Of a DNA stretch of 64,000 nt, positions 52,787 to 62,219 are shown one piece after another. The notes beneath the pieces were generated by a model. The model did not search any database and was not told where the DNA came from. It saw nothing but the letters and a program-made list of their open reading frames with translations. A program made the position numbers and the translations under genes. The number at the start of each line of letters is the position of its first letter. Position 1 is the first letter of the stretch. Source of the DNA: Fen-671 sp963807395 (GTDB taxonomy: Bacteria > Actinomycetota > Acidimicrobiia > Acidimicrobiales > Palsa-688); the NCBI GenBank assembly GCA_963807395.1, contig CAWEBW010000002.1, forward strand, positions 124,001-188,000, written 5' to 3'.

Positions 52787-54244
52787 ATGCAGGCCGACCG
52801 TTCGCGTGGCGCCTCCGAGGATGGCCGGTTAGGTTCTCGTCGTTCGAAGGCAAGCTGGCTGCTAGGCGAAAGTTACAGCCGGCCCGAGCGGCGGACGCTG
52901 GCGCTACTTGCCGCCACTCTGGCGCTCGCCTCGGCCAACGCCGCCACCATCGGGGCCATCGCCCCCGAGGTGCGGCACGCCTTCGGTGTCGACAACACCG
53001 CCATTGGCGTGCTGGCCAGCTCGGCTACTGCGGCGGCGGCGGTCGCCACGGTGCCGTTCGGGATCCTCGTCGACCGGCGGGACCGGACGAAGTTATTGGC
53101 CATGTCGGCACTCCTGGCCGGGGTGGCCACGCTCTTGTCTTCATTGGCAGGCTCGTTCGCGTTCTTGTTCGTTACGCGTGTCGCCCTCGGGGCGTTGACC
53201 GGGGCAGCCGGCCCCGGGGTGGCGTCGTTGCTCGGCGACACTTTCCATGAGAGCCGGCGGGGCCGCTCCTACAGCACGGTGCTGGCCGGCGAGCTGGTAG
53301 GAGCCGGCGCCGGCTTTGCCGTGGCGGGAGAGCTCGCCGCCCTCAATTGGCGAGCTTCTTTCGTTGCCCTCGCACCGCCCGCGTTCTTGTTGACATGGTT
53401 CCTCTGGCGACTGCCGGAGCCGCTCAGAGGACGAACCGTCTCGAGCCCGAGCGTCGGCTCGAGCGAGGGACCGGCCACTGATGGGGGGCCGAGCCCAGAG
53501 CGACCCGCGGAGCCAGAGCTCTCCAGCGAGCCAGAGTTCCCCAGGGAGGACGTGCTGGCGAGCTGGCGCCAGCTCAGCCTCCGGCGCACCGTGCTGTACG
53601 TGCTCTCAGTGCCGACATTCGTCGTCTTCATTTTCTCCGGCGCTTGCACGTACTTTTACTTCGCCGGGCTGCGGACCTTCGGCGTCGAGTACGCCAGTGA
53701 CCAGTACCACGTGAGCCAGGCCGTGGCTACGGCGATGTTCCTGCTCGTGGGTACGGGCGGCCTCGCCGGCGTCCTCGTCTCCGGACGGCTGGGTGACTTG
53801 CTGGAGAGGTACCACCCCGCCGGTCGCGTCCTCGTCTCCGCCATCGCCCTCTTTGGCGCCGCGGCGGTTTTCGTGCCCGCCATCCTGAGCCCCTCCTACG
53901 CGGTGGGGTTACCTTTGATGACCGTTGGCGCTTTTGGGCTGGCGGCGGCCATCCCTCCTATCAGCGCCGGCCGGCTGCAGGTAATGCCGCCCGGGCTGTG
54001 GGGTCGAGCCGAGGGCATTCAGGGTGTCCTGCGCCAGGTCGGCGACACTTTGGGGCCGGTCGCCTTCGGGTTTGCCGGGGACCGCCTCTCGGGTGGCGGG
54101 CGCGCCGGCTTGCAGAGCTCGTTCCTGGTGATGCTGGTGTCGCTGGTGGCCGCAGCGGCGGTCTTGCTGCTCGCTTTGCGAACGTACCCACGTGACGTGG
54201 AGGGTGCCCGTGTCGCCGCCAGCCGACCACCGGGGCCCCGCTGA
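52787..54244 (+). CDS. MFS transporter, second paralogue
   Basis: A 485-residue twelve-helix transporter. LALASANAATIGAIAPEVRHAFGVDNTAIGVL and PFGILVDRRDRTKLLAM match the transporter at 48601-50313. A hydrophilic loop (about residues 220-260) lies between the halves. ATG 52787 has GGGAGG four bases upstream. Both paralogues have the same loop layout, and the second lacks the long acidic tail. Cargo unknown. It converges on the mucin-like gene with an 8-base gap. Confidence 0.87.
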   Translation: MQADRSRGASEDGRLGSRRSKASWLLGESYSRPERRTLALLAATLALASANAATIGAIAPEVRHAFGVDNTAIGVLASSATAAAAVATVPFGILVDRRDRTKLLAMSALLAGVATLLSSLAGSFAFLFVTRVALGALTGAAGPGVASLLGDTFHESRRGRSYSTVLAGELVGAGAGFAVAGELAALNWRASFVALAPPAFLLTWFLWRLPEPLRGRTVSSPSVGSSEGPATDGGPSPERPAEPELSSEPEFPREDVLASWRQLSLRRTVLYVLSVPTFVVFIFSGACTYFYFAGLRTFGVEYASDQYHVSQAVATAMFLLVGTGGLAGVLVSGRLGDLLERYHPAGRVLVSAIALFGAAAVFVPAILSPSYAVGLPLMTVGAFGLAAAIPPISAGRLQVMPPGLWGRAEGIQGVLRQVGDTLGPVAFGFAGDRLSGGGRAGLQSSFLVMLVSLVAAAAVLLLALRTYPRDVEGARVAASRPPGPR

Positions 54245-54252
54245 GTGCGGGT

Positions 54253-55533
54253 TTACGGGTTCCTGCTGCCGAACCGACGGTGCCGCCACCCGAGCAATTG
54301 GAGCACGAACCATGTGATGACCGGGATGGCGATCGACAGGGTGATCAGTACGGCCTCGGTTATGTGGTGGTTGGCAGGAGCGGCCGGACGAGTGGCGTCG
54401 GTAAGCACCAGCACCGGCTCGGCCAGCGAGGCAGGGTGCCCCGATGACGAAGTCCCCACCACTTGCAGCCTGAGCTGGCCCGGTTGGCCGTGCGGCACAA
54501 CCACGGAAGTCTCGAACTTCCCGTTCGAACCGATGACGGCGGAGCCGACCACGACGCGCTTCGGGTCATCGACAACGATCTTGACCTGGCTGTCAGGGCT
54601 GAAGCCGGCGCCGCTCAGCGGTACCCGCTGGCCGGCCTTGGCGTGGCTCGGGGCAGACACGATCGGCGAGGCCGAGATCCCCGGAGGCGACTGGCGGGTG
54701 GTCGACGTCGTATGGGGCCTGCGGGCGGTGGTGGTAGTAGTGGTGCTGCTCGAGGTGGTCGAGGTTGGCGCCGTGGTTGAGGTAGTCGACGCCGGCACCG
54801 TCGTCGCAGTTGTGGCGGTAGTCGACGCCGAAGTGACGGTCGATGCTGTCGAGGTAATCGAAGGAGTAGAAGAGGGCGAGCTCGGCGGCGTGGTCCGCCG
54901 GGTTGGCTTGACCACGTGCGGGATAGTTGTCGACGTCGTCGAAGTGGACGTCGTAGTCGTGCCCCTGGCTGTCCTGGGCGGTGTCTTGGGCGCCACTCCC
55001 CCCGTCGTCGTCGTTGTGGGAGAGGTGCTCGGGGTGGCGCCAGGGGGCGTCTGCGGGGCGGTTGTACTGGTCGTCGACGGGTTGGTGGTGTCGGTCTGCT
55101 CGCCAGCCGGGGTCCCAGTCGAGGCGGCGGTGCTCGTTGTCGTGCTCGAAGACGCTGAAGTGCTCGATGACGGCGTCGTACTCGAACTGGTGGCGGTGGT
55201 GGTGCTGGCCGTTGTCGTCGTGGGGGACGTCGTCGTTGTGACTGACGACGTTGGCACTGTGGTCGTGGTGCTCGGCGTAGTCGTCGTGACGGTGGTGCTG
55301 GTCGTAGTCGTAGTCGTAGCCGCGGTAGTCGTGGTCGCCGAAGACGACGGTGGCAACAACGGCGTCGATAGCGGGGTCGACAGCGAGGTCGTATCGGCAG
55401 CTGCCGGGCCCTCGGGGTCGAGGGCCACGGTCAAGCCGAAGCCGGTGACGAACAGCGCACCCCACAACGTCGCGACGAGTCGAGCAAGCCATTTGCTCGA
55501 ATTGTGGGAAGACAAGCGCATCCGGGCACCCAC
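54253..55533 (-). CDS. Mucin-like surface protein with Thr/Ser stalk and C-terminal anchor
   Basis: A 426-residue exported protein. The signal segment is WLARLVATLWGALFVTGFGLTVAL. From about 45 to 285 the sequence is mostly Thr and Ser with Pro and Ala. Residues about 295-385 (PIVSAPSHAKAGQRVPLSGAGF, VVVGSAVIGSNGKFETSVVVPHG) look like one Ig/IPT-type beta domain. A membrane helix (EAVLITLSIAIPVITWFVLQLLGW) and a basic tail (RHRRFGSRN) close it. The stalk is a likely site of O-glycosylation. No sortase motif is visible. Confidence 0.8.
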   Translation of the reverse strand: MGARMRLSSHNSSKWLARLVATLWGALFVTGFGLTVALDPEGPAAADTTSLSTPLSTPLLPPSSSATTTTAATTTTTTSTTVTTTTPSTTTTVPTSSVTTTTSPTTTTASTTTATSSSTTPSSSTSASSSTTTSTAASTGTPAGEQTDTTNPSTTSTTAPQTPPGATPSTSPTTTTTGGVAPKTPPRTARGTTTTSTSTTSTTIPHVVKPTRRTTPPSSPSSTPSITSTASTVTSASTTATTATTVPASTTSTTAPTSTTSSSTTTTTTARRPHTTSTTRQSPPGISASPIVSAPSHAKAGQRVPLSGAGFSPDSQVKIVVDDPKRVVVGSAVIGSNGKFETSVVVPHGQPGQLRLQVVGTSSSGHPASLAEPVLVLTDATRPAAPANHHITEAVLITLSIAIPVITWFVLQLLGWRHRRFGSRNP

Positions 55534-56091
55534 GTTCGCAAGTCGGTGTCGGCAGTCCCAGCTCGCCGCCCACTGATGATATCGCGATTGGGCTGATGGC
55601 CGCTATTTTTCGATGCTGACCAGCCCGGACGCCCATCGAGCTCCCGGCCAAAGGGCGCCGGGCCGACGCCCATGCCGGCTCCCCTGTCGCTCCCGGCCTG
55701 CTTTGGGTTAACTGCGCCACGTTCGACTGGGCAAAAGGCAAGACTTGAGGCATCATCTTAACGAAGCCGACCATGGTCTCGGAGCGGCCAGATTCCTGCC
55801 ATAGCCGGCACGCTTCAAGTGGGTACCCGCTTATGCAGCGCCAAAAAGCAAGCGTTGACATGTTACCTTAAGGAAAGTCATCGGACACTCTCTGTATTAT
55901 TATGCGCACTATTCGTGGCACGGGGCGACTGCCCGCCATGACGTCCGCCAGGACGCCGAGTAGGCTCCTGCGGCACGCTTTGGCGACTTGCCCTGGGGCC
56001 GGCCCATTGCGAGGAGGGACAAGGGGTGATGGAGTGGTGACCGGGCCGACGACGATGACAAAACACACGGCAGGTAGAGGGTAGAGCGCTT
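55534..56091. other. 558-base intergenic region before the opp operon
   Basis: No gene is supported. The 3' half is less GC-rich. TTGACA occurs at 55855-55860 and TATTAT at about 55896-55901, but they are about 35 bases apart, so they do not form one promoter. The operon promoter is probably in this stretch. Confidence 0.5.
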
Positions 56092-57073
56092 ATGCGGTTC
56101 ATCGTCCGCCGGCTGGTGTTTTACGCTGTTGCCGCCTGGGTGGCCCTCACCATCAACTTCTTCATACCGCGTCTGATGCCAGGCAACGCAGTCGAAGACA
56201 TCATGTCGAAGTTCCCGAACCTTCAGCCATCGGCCTACAAGGCGCTCGAGGCCATGCTCGGGGTGGGCCATCCCGGTTCTCTGTGGCACCAGTACGTCAA
56301 CTACCTCAACGATGTCATCCACTTGAACTTCGGGACCGACGTAACCGAGTACCCGGCCAAAGTTTCCTCTCTGTTGGCCCAAACGGTCCCCTGGACGGTC
56401 ACCCTCGTTGGCACCGCCACTGTCATTGCGTTTGTCATCGGTACCGGGCCTCGGCATCCTCGCCGGCTGGCGCAGTGGCGGCTGGCTGGACCGGGTGTTG
56501 CCGGGCCTGACGTTCCTTCAAGCGATCCCTTATTTCTTCCTGGCCCTCATCCTGATCGAATTGCTGGCGCTGCACGCCAAGATTTTCCCCCTCGGGCAGG
56601 GTTACGCCGGCGGTGATATACCGGGGTGGAACTGGCCTTTCATTAGCAGCGCCGTCTACCACTCGCTACTGCCCGCCTTCACGCTCATCATCACCAACGT
56701 CGCCGGGTGGATGTTGACGATGCGGAACGTGATGATCACTACCAACGGCGAGGACTACGTCCTTGCCGCCCAGGCAAAGGGCCTGCCGCATAATCGAGTC
56801 GTTCTCACTTACGCGGCCCGCAATGCCATCCTGCCCCAATTGTCCGGTTTTGCCAACGCTCTCGGCTTTGTGGTTTCGGGCGCGATCGTCATGGAGATCG
56901 TCTTTTCGTACCCGGGCGTAGGCCTGTTACTGCTAAACGCGGTGACCTCCAACGATTATCCCTTGATGCAAGCGATCTTTCTGGTTATCTCTTTCGCCGT
57001 ATTGTTCGCCAATCTCATAGTCGACCTCGTGTACGTGTTCATCGACCCGCGCGCACGGGCAAGGAGCGCCTGA
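56092..57073 (+). CDS. oppB: Oligopeptide ABC permease, OppB-like (frameshifted)
   Basis: First permease of the operon. The N-terminal MRFIVRRLVFYAVAAWVALTINFFIPRLMPG is the standard OppB start with the first helix. The C-half has the EAA loop (YVLAAQAKGLPHNRVVLTYAARNAILP). One extra G in GGG at 56446-56448 moves the frame; repair gives IGTGLGILAGW. Repaired length is about 326. Its stop overlaps the next ATG (TGATG). ATG 56092 follows AGAGGGTAGAG. Confidence 0.9.
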
Positions 57074-58142
57074 TGACGGCTTTGATGGTTGATACAGGTA
57101 CCAACCCGCCGGCACAACGTGAACGCGAGAAGCGCGAACGCTTCGGGACGTGGCGGCGCCTGCCGCCCAAGGCGAAAGTCGGTGCCGGGATTTTGGGTTT
57201 CTTCGTTTTGATCGCCATCATTGGCCCGTCCCTGGCGCCCTACGACCCCTCGTACCAAAACCCGAACCCGAACCTTTCCCTGAACTCACCCAGTGCGGCA
57301 CACCTCCTCGGTACCACTCAAAACGGACAGGACGTTTTGTCGCAGCTCCTCACGGGCGTAAGGATGACCCTCGAGCTCGCGGTCATCGTGGGCCTGGTGG
57401 CGACGGTGATCGCCGTAATTGTCGGGATCTCGGCCGCCTTCTTAGGCGGGTTCTGGGACGAGGTCCTTTCGTTGCTGTCCAACGTGTTCCTGGTCCTGCC
57501 CGCTTTGCCGTTGCTGGTCGTGCTACTGGGCTACCTGCCGCAAAAAGGCGAGACGGCGACGATACTGGTCTTGAGTTTCCTGGGGTGGCCGTGGGGCGCT
57601 CGCGTGATCCGTGCCCAAACCCTGGCTCTGCGCAACCGCGATTTCGTCGCCGCCGCCGCGAAACGGGCGAGGGCAGCTGGCACATCATCGTGTTCGAGAT
57701 CATGCCCAACGAGATCAGCTTGATCGCAGCCAGCTTCGTCGGCACGGTCTTGTACGCCATCGGCGCGTCCGTCGCCCTCGCTTTCCTCGGTCTGGCCGAC
57801 CTCAACGCCTGGAGCCTCGGGACGATGCTCTACTGGGCGCAGAGCGCCCAGGCCCTGACCCTCGGAGCATGGTGGTGGTTCGTGCCTCCCGGCGTGGTGG
57901 TGGCCCTGATCGGCACCGCACTGGTGCTTTTCAACTTCGGGATCGACGAGCTGGGCAATCCCCGCCTGCGCAGCGGCAGCGGCGCCATCAAAGTCGGCGG
58001 GCGGTGGTGGGGCCAGACGGACCCGACCCCTGTCCTCGGGCAGGTGCAGCGCCGACCCAGCCGGGTGGCGAGCTTTTTGCATTCTTTCTCTCGTGAGGCC
58101 CTGACGGAGGGGCGCACTGAAGTAGCTGGGCCGCTCCGGTGA
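57073..58142 (+). CDS. oppC: Oligopeptide ABC permease, OppC-like (frameshifted)
   Basis: Second permease. The first 200 residues (GAGILGFFVLIAIIGPSLAPYDPS, LGTTQNGQDVLSQLLTGVRMTL) are in one frame. The end (GEGSWHIIVFEIMPNEISLIAASFVGTVLYAIG) is in another. One G is missing in GGG at 57665-57667, within the EAA-loop region. Repaired length is about 356, with a C-terminal hydrophilic extension of 60 residues beyond the usual OppC end. It is coupled to both neighbours by overlaps. Confidence 0.9.
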
Positions 58143-59299
58143 CTACGACGGCAACACCCGGAGGCCCGGTCGCGGCCTCCCAGACCGCTGCAGGCGAGGT
58201 GGGCACGGCTCGAGGCGGGGGCGGCGATAGGGAGCCGATCCTGGAGATCTCGGATTTTTCGGTCGTGTACCGGACGCCTCGGGGCGACGTGCGAGCGGTG
58301 GACCACGTCAACCTCTCGCTCCACGCTGGTGAGGTCGTCGGTCTGGCGGGAGAAAGCGGCTCGGGTAAATCGACGCTGGCGTACGGCTCGTGCCGCTTGC
58401 TGCGCCCTCCCGCCCTCATCACCAGTGGGAGCGTCCTTTACAGGGGGCGACGCTTCCCTTCAGGGGTGGAGATCCTGAGCCGACGGCCGGACCAGTTGAC
58501 CGAACTGCGATGGCGAGAGATAGCCATCGTTTTTCAGAGCGCCATGAACGCTCTCAACCCGGTGCTCACGGTGGGCGACCAGATACTCGACGTCATCCAG
58601 GCCCACTTGCATATGAGCAAAGAGGAGGCGACGGAGAGAGTCGAGTCGCTGTTCGACTTTGTGTCTATCCCGCGCCAGCGGATGCAGAGCTACCCGTACG
58701 AACTGTCGGGCGGCATGCGCCAGCGAGTCATGATCGCAATGGCCCTGGCCACAGACCCCGAGATCGTGATCATGGACGAGCCGACGACTGCGCTCGACGT
58801 GGTGGTGCAGCGGGACATCCTGGCTCAGATAGTCGAGTTGAAAGAACGCCTCTCCTTCGCCGTCCTTTTCATAACCCACGATCTTTCTCTATTGCTCGAA
58901 CTGGCCGACCGTGTGGCCGTAATGTATGCCGGCAAATTGGTAGAAATCGCGTCCGCGGAAGAAATCCACCACGAAGCCGCACACCCTTATACGAAGGGCC
59001 TGCTCAATTCGTTCCCCTCCCTGCGTGGCCCCCGACGGGAGTTGACCGGGATACCGGGGACACCCCCGGATCTGCGTAATTTGCCGCCTGGCTGCCCATT
59101 TTTGCCCCGATGCCCGTACGGGACGGCCGCCTGCGAGGATATTGACATGAGCCTCTCGAAGGTGGCGACTTCGTCGGATCCGGACCACGTGACGGCATGC
59201 CCGTTCGTGCTCCCGGGTACGCCGGTCCGAGTTCGAGCGCCAAATGAAAACGGCAGGGCGCCTGGAACCTCGCGCCCGGAGGCGATCAGTTCTCAATGA
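58139..59299 (+). CDS. oppD: Oligopeptide ABC ATPase, OppD-like
   Basis: ATP-binding subunit. Walker A is GESGSGKST, the signature is YELSGGMRQRV, and Walker B is EIVIMDEPTTALDV. The C-terminal oligo_HPY region (PGCPFLPRCPYGTAACED) has the Cys pattern seen in DppD/OppD, where it can hold a cluster. GTG 58139 overlaps the oppC stop (GTGA). The 30-residue Gly/Ala-rich start before the ATPase core is not conserved. Confidence 0.94.
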   Translation: MTTTATPGGPVAASQTAAGEVGTARGGGGDREPILEISDFSVVYRTPRGDVRAVDHVNLSLHAGEVVGLAGESGSGKSTLAYGSCRLLRPPALITSGSVLYRGRRFPSGVEILSRRPDQLTELRWREIAIVFQSAMNALNPVLTVGDQILDVIQAHLHMSKEEATERVESLFDFVSIPRQRMQSYPYELSGGMRQRVMIAMALATDPEIVIMDEPTTALDVVVQRDILAQIVELKERLSFAVLFITHDLSLLLELADRVAVMYAGKLVEIASAEEIHHEAAHPYTKGLLNSFPSLRGPRRELTGIPGTPPDLRNLPPGCPFLPRCPYGTAACEDIDMSLSKVATSSDPDHVTACPFVLPGTPVRVRAPNENGRAPGTSRPEAISSQ

Positions 59300-60387
59300 G
59301 CGCTGGAGAGCTTACCGAGCCGGTCCAAAACGGCTCCGCCGGTCTCGTGTCGCCGGCGGCGCAGCGAGGCCCGTTGGCCATGGAAGCCATTTCAATCTCC
59401 AAAGACTTCAAGCTGCGCCGGGGAGAGGTGCTTCCCGCGGTCCGAGACGTCTCGTTCAACCTTTACCGTGGCGCCGTCGTCGGCCTGGTGGGGGAAAGCG
59501 GGTCGGGCAAATCAACCGTCGCTAAATTGCTGGCCGGCCAGGAACGGCTGACCGCCGGCGAAGTCCGTTTGAACGGCCAGCCTGTCGTGCTCAATAACCG
59601 TAGGGCTTTTCGTCAGTACAAAAGCCAGGTTCAACTGGTCTTCCAGGATCCCTTTTCGTCCTTGAACCCAGTGCACACAGTGCGTTACCACCTCGAGCGT
59701 CCGGTCAAACTGCACCAACACAAAAGGTCGAAAGCGGACCTCAACGCCGAGCTAATTGCCTTGATGGAGCAGGTCAGTCTCACTCCGGCCGAACAGTTCC
59801 TGGCCAAGTACCCCCATGAGCTTTCTGGGGGGCAGCGCCAGCGGGTGTCGTTTGCTCGGGCCCTGGCCGCCGAGCCCAGCGTGCTCCTGGCCGACGAACC
59901 CGTATCGATGCTGGACGTGTCGATCCGGCTCGAAATGCTGAACCTTCTCGACGACCTGCGAGACCGTTTCCGGCTCGCACTTCTTTACATCACCCATGAC
60001 ATCGCATCGGCGCGTTACTTCGCGGACGAGATCATTGTCATGTTCGCGGGCCAGATCGTCGAACGCGGCCCGGCCGAGGAACTGACCCAGACGCCGGCCC
60101 ATCCTTACACCCAGTTGCTCGTCTCCTCGGCGCCAGATCCCGACAACATCGGGAGCATCTTGCGCAGTGGTGGTAAAAGATCCGCGCGTAATGTCGAAGC
60201 CGCCTCGCGAGTCGTCGGGGCGTGCCCTTTTAATCCCAGGTGCCCTTTTGTCCAAGATCGCTGCCGCAGCGAGGATCCGCCATTGATGCGAATTTCCTCG
60301 TCTCGCGCCGCGGCTTGCTGGCGCCTGGATGTTGCTGCGCCACAACTGCTCCATCAAGCGAAAGGGGGTGTGGCGCAAGAGGGCTGA
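59296..60387 (+). CDS. oppF: Oligopeptide ABC ATPase, OppF-like
   Basis: Second ATPase. Walker A is GESGSGKST, the signature is HELSGGQRQRVSF, and Walker B is SVLLADEPVSMLDV. The C-terminus has the same Cys block (ACPFNPRCPFVQDRC). ATG 59296 overlaps the oppD stop (ATGA). The final 30 residues are variable. Confidence 0.94.
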   Translation: MSAGELTEPVQNGSAGLVSPAAQRGPLAMEAISISKDFKLRRGEVLPAVRDVSFNLYRGAVVGLVGESGSGKSTVAKLLAGQERLTAGEVRLNGQPVVLNNRRAFRQYKSQVQLVFQDPFSSLNPVHTVRYHLERPVKLHQHKRSKADLNAELIALMEQVSLTPAEQFLAKYPHELSGGQRQRVSFARALAAEPSVLLADEPVSMLDVSIRLEMLNLLDDLRDRFRLALLYITHDIASARYFADEIIVMFAGQIVERGPAEELTQTPAHPYTQLLVSSAPDPDNIGSILRSGGKRSARNVEAASRVVGACPFNPRCPFVQDRCRSEDPPLMRISSSRAAACWRLDVAAPQLLHQAKGGVAQEG

Positions 60388-60436
60388 GGGGCCCACTTAC
60401 CTGAAGAAAAGAAAATCCCTTTTGAGGAGGGGTAAA

Positions 60437-62110
60437 TTGAAAGGAAAGCCATTGTCCAAGCGCAAGGTCCTTGCCGCCGCGACCGCTAGCCTGCTCAGTG
60501 CCGGGCTGCTCACGGTGCTTCCCGCCGCAGGTGCCTCGGCCAGCACGCCGCCGCTCATTATGGAGAGCTCGCCCGAGAGCACGATTACCCAGGACTTCAA
60601 CCCGTTCGTCTCTACGGCTGCGCCGCAGGGTATGGGCGCCACCGGGCTCATTTACGAGCCGCTGATCCAGTTCGACCTGGCCGCGCCACCGAAGTACTAC
60701 CCGTGGCTGGCGACCAAGTATGCCTGGAGCAACGGAGGCAAGTCGATAACCTTCACGATCCGTTCGGGGGTTAAATGGAACGACGGCACGGCCTTCACGC
60801 CGGCCGACGTCGTCTTCACCTACGACCTCCTGAAGAAGTACGCCGCCATCAACCTGGCCGGCCTCGACATCTCGAGCGTGACCAGCTCGGGTAACACGGT
60901 GACCGTGAGCTTCCCGACGGCTCAGTACACCAACCTCGAGAACATCGCCGGCGTTGCGATACTGCCCCAGCACATCTGGGCCAGCGTGGGCAACCCGGCC
61001 ACCTTCACCGACCCCAACCCCGTCGGCACCGGGCCGTGGATGCTGAGCAGCTTCACGCCGGAGGGCTATACGCTCAAGGCCAACCCGGGCTACTGGCAGG
61101 GGCCGCCGAAGATCCAGAGCGTCTACTTCCCGGTTTATACCTCGAACACGGGCGCGGCCAACGCGCTCTTCGGGGGCCAGATCGACTGGACGGGCAACTT
61201 CATCCCCGGGCTCCAGAAAGACTTCGTTGCCAAGGCCCCCCAGTACCGTGGCTATTGGGAGGCGCCGGGTGGCACTAACAGCCTCGAGCCCAACTTGAAC
61301 GAGTGGCCCACCAACCAGTTGGCCGTCCGTCAAGCCATCAGCGCGGCAGTGAACCGCACGCTGATCGCAGATGAAGGAGAGGCCGGCCTAGAAGATCCGG
61401 TCACCAGCGCCACGGGCCTCACGCTGCCCACCTTCGCGGCATGGGGCGCGCCGGTGAAGACACTGAACAACTCGGCCACCAGCCAGGCCGCCAAGGCGCG
61501 GTCGATCCTCGAGAAGGCGGGCTACACGCTGAAGGGTGGCTTCTTCTACAAGGGGAGCCAGGAAGTGTCGATTACCCTCATCGACCCCTCCTCCTACACC
61601 GACTACGCCGATGACGACGCCCTTGCCGCCCAAGAACTACGGGCCGCCGGCATCAACTGCACGTTCCAGGGTCTTACGGTGAGCTCCTGGAACCAGGACG
61701 TGGCCAGCGGTGACTTCCAGCTGACCATGCACTGGTCCAACGGCGGCTTGACGCCTTACAACGAGTTCGACGGCTGGCTTGACAGCTCGCTCGCCACTGG
61801 CAAAACGGCCACCGGGGACTACGAGCGCCTCAACAGCCCGACCCTCAACGCCGACCTGGCCAAACTGGCCGCGGCGCCCACGCTAACGGCGCAAACGGCC
61901 GCCCTCGCCCCGCTGGCCGAGTACGTGGCCAATCAACTGCCGATCATCCCGATGACCACGGCCTCCGAGTGGTTCGAGTACAATTCGCAGCGTTTCGTCG
62001 GATGGCCGAGCCAGTCCAACCCGTACGAAACCGGTCAGCCCTCCGGCACGAATAATGGCCCCGGCTCCGGCACCGACGAGGTCGTCGCGCTGCACTTGTC
62101 GCCTCGATAG
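60437..62110 (+). CDS. oppA: Peptide ABC substrate-binding protein (SBP_bac_5)
   Basis: Extracellular binding protein of the transporter, last in the operon. TTG 60437 has GAGGAGGGG upstream and opens a signal peptide (KRKVLAAATASLLSAGLLTVLPAAGASAS) with no lipobox, so it is either secreted or held by other means. The mature part has the family blocks TGLIYEPLIQFD, FTIRSGVKWNDGTAFTPADVVFTYDLL and PVGTGPWMLSSF. Length is 557. The hairpin at 62141-62175 ends the operon. Confidence 0.92.
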   Translation: MKGKPLSKRKVLAAATASLLSAGLLTVLPAAGASASTPPLIMESSPESTITQDFNPFVSTAAPQGMGATGLIYEPLIQFDLAAPPKYYPWLATKYAWSNGGKSITFTIRSGVKWNDGTAFTPADVVFTYDLLKKYAAINLAGLDISSVTSSGNTVTVSFPTAQYTNLENIAGVAILPQHIWASVGNPATFTDPNPVGTGPWMLSSFTPEGYTLKANPGYWQGPPKIQSVYFPVYTSNTGAANALFGGQIDWTGNFIPGLQKDFVAKAPQYRGYWEAPGGTNSLEPNLNEWPTNQLAVRQAISAAVNRTLIADEGEAGLEDPVTSATGLTLPTFAAWGAPVKTLNNSATSQAAKARSILEKAGYTLKGGFFYKGSQEVSITLIDPSSYTDYADDDALAAQELRAAGINCTFQGLTVSSWNQDVASGDFQLTMHWSNGGLTPYNEFDGWLDSSLATGKTATGDYERLNSPTLNADLAKLAAAPTLTAQTAALAPLAEYVANQLPIIPMTTASEWFEYNSQRFVGWPSQSNPYETGQPSGTNNGPGSGTDEVVALHLSPR

Positions 62111-62140
62111 GCATTTACAAGTTAGAGCCCTGATAGTTGC

Positions 62141-62175
62141 GCCCCTGGCCGGCACACAGCCCGTCGGCCAGGGGC
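62141..62175 (+). terminator. Perfect 11-bp hairpin at the end of the opp operon
   Basis: GCCCCTGGCCG (62141-62151) pairs with CGGCCAGGGGC (62165-62175) around a 13-base loop, followed by TTTAT. It lies 31 bases after the oppA stop. Confidence 0.88.
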
Positions 62176-62219
62176 TTTATACTGCTCCTCTGGGAATTGG
62201 TGGCGGCTAGCCTGGGGCG

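Noticed and set aside
54245..55576. A Val-rich plus-strand frame opposite the mucin-like gene
   Set aside because: It is the reverse complement of Thr/Ser codons (ACG/ACC reading as CGT/GGT). The minus strand has a signal peptide, domain and anchor.
55855..55901. TTGACA and TATTAT as the opp promoter
   Set aside because: They are about 35 bases apart, too far to act as one promoter.
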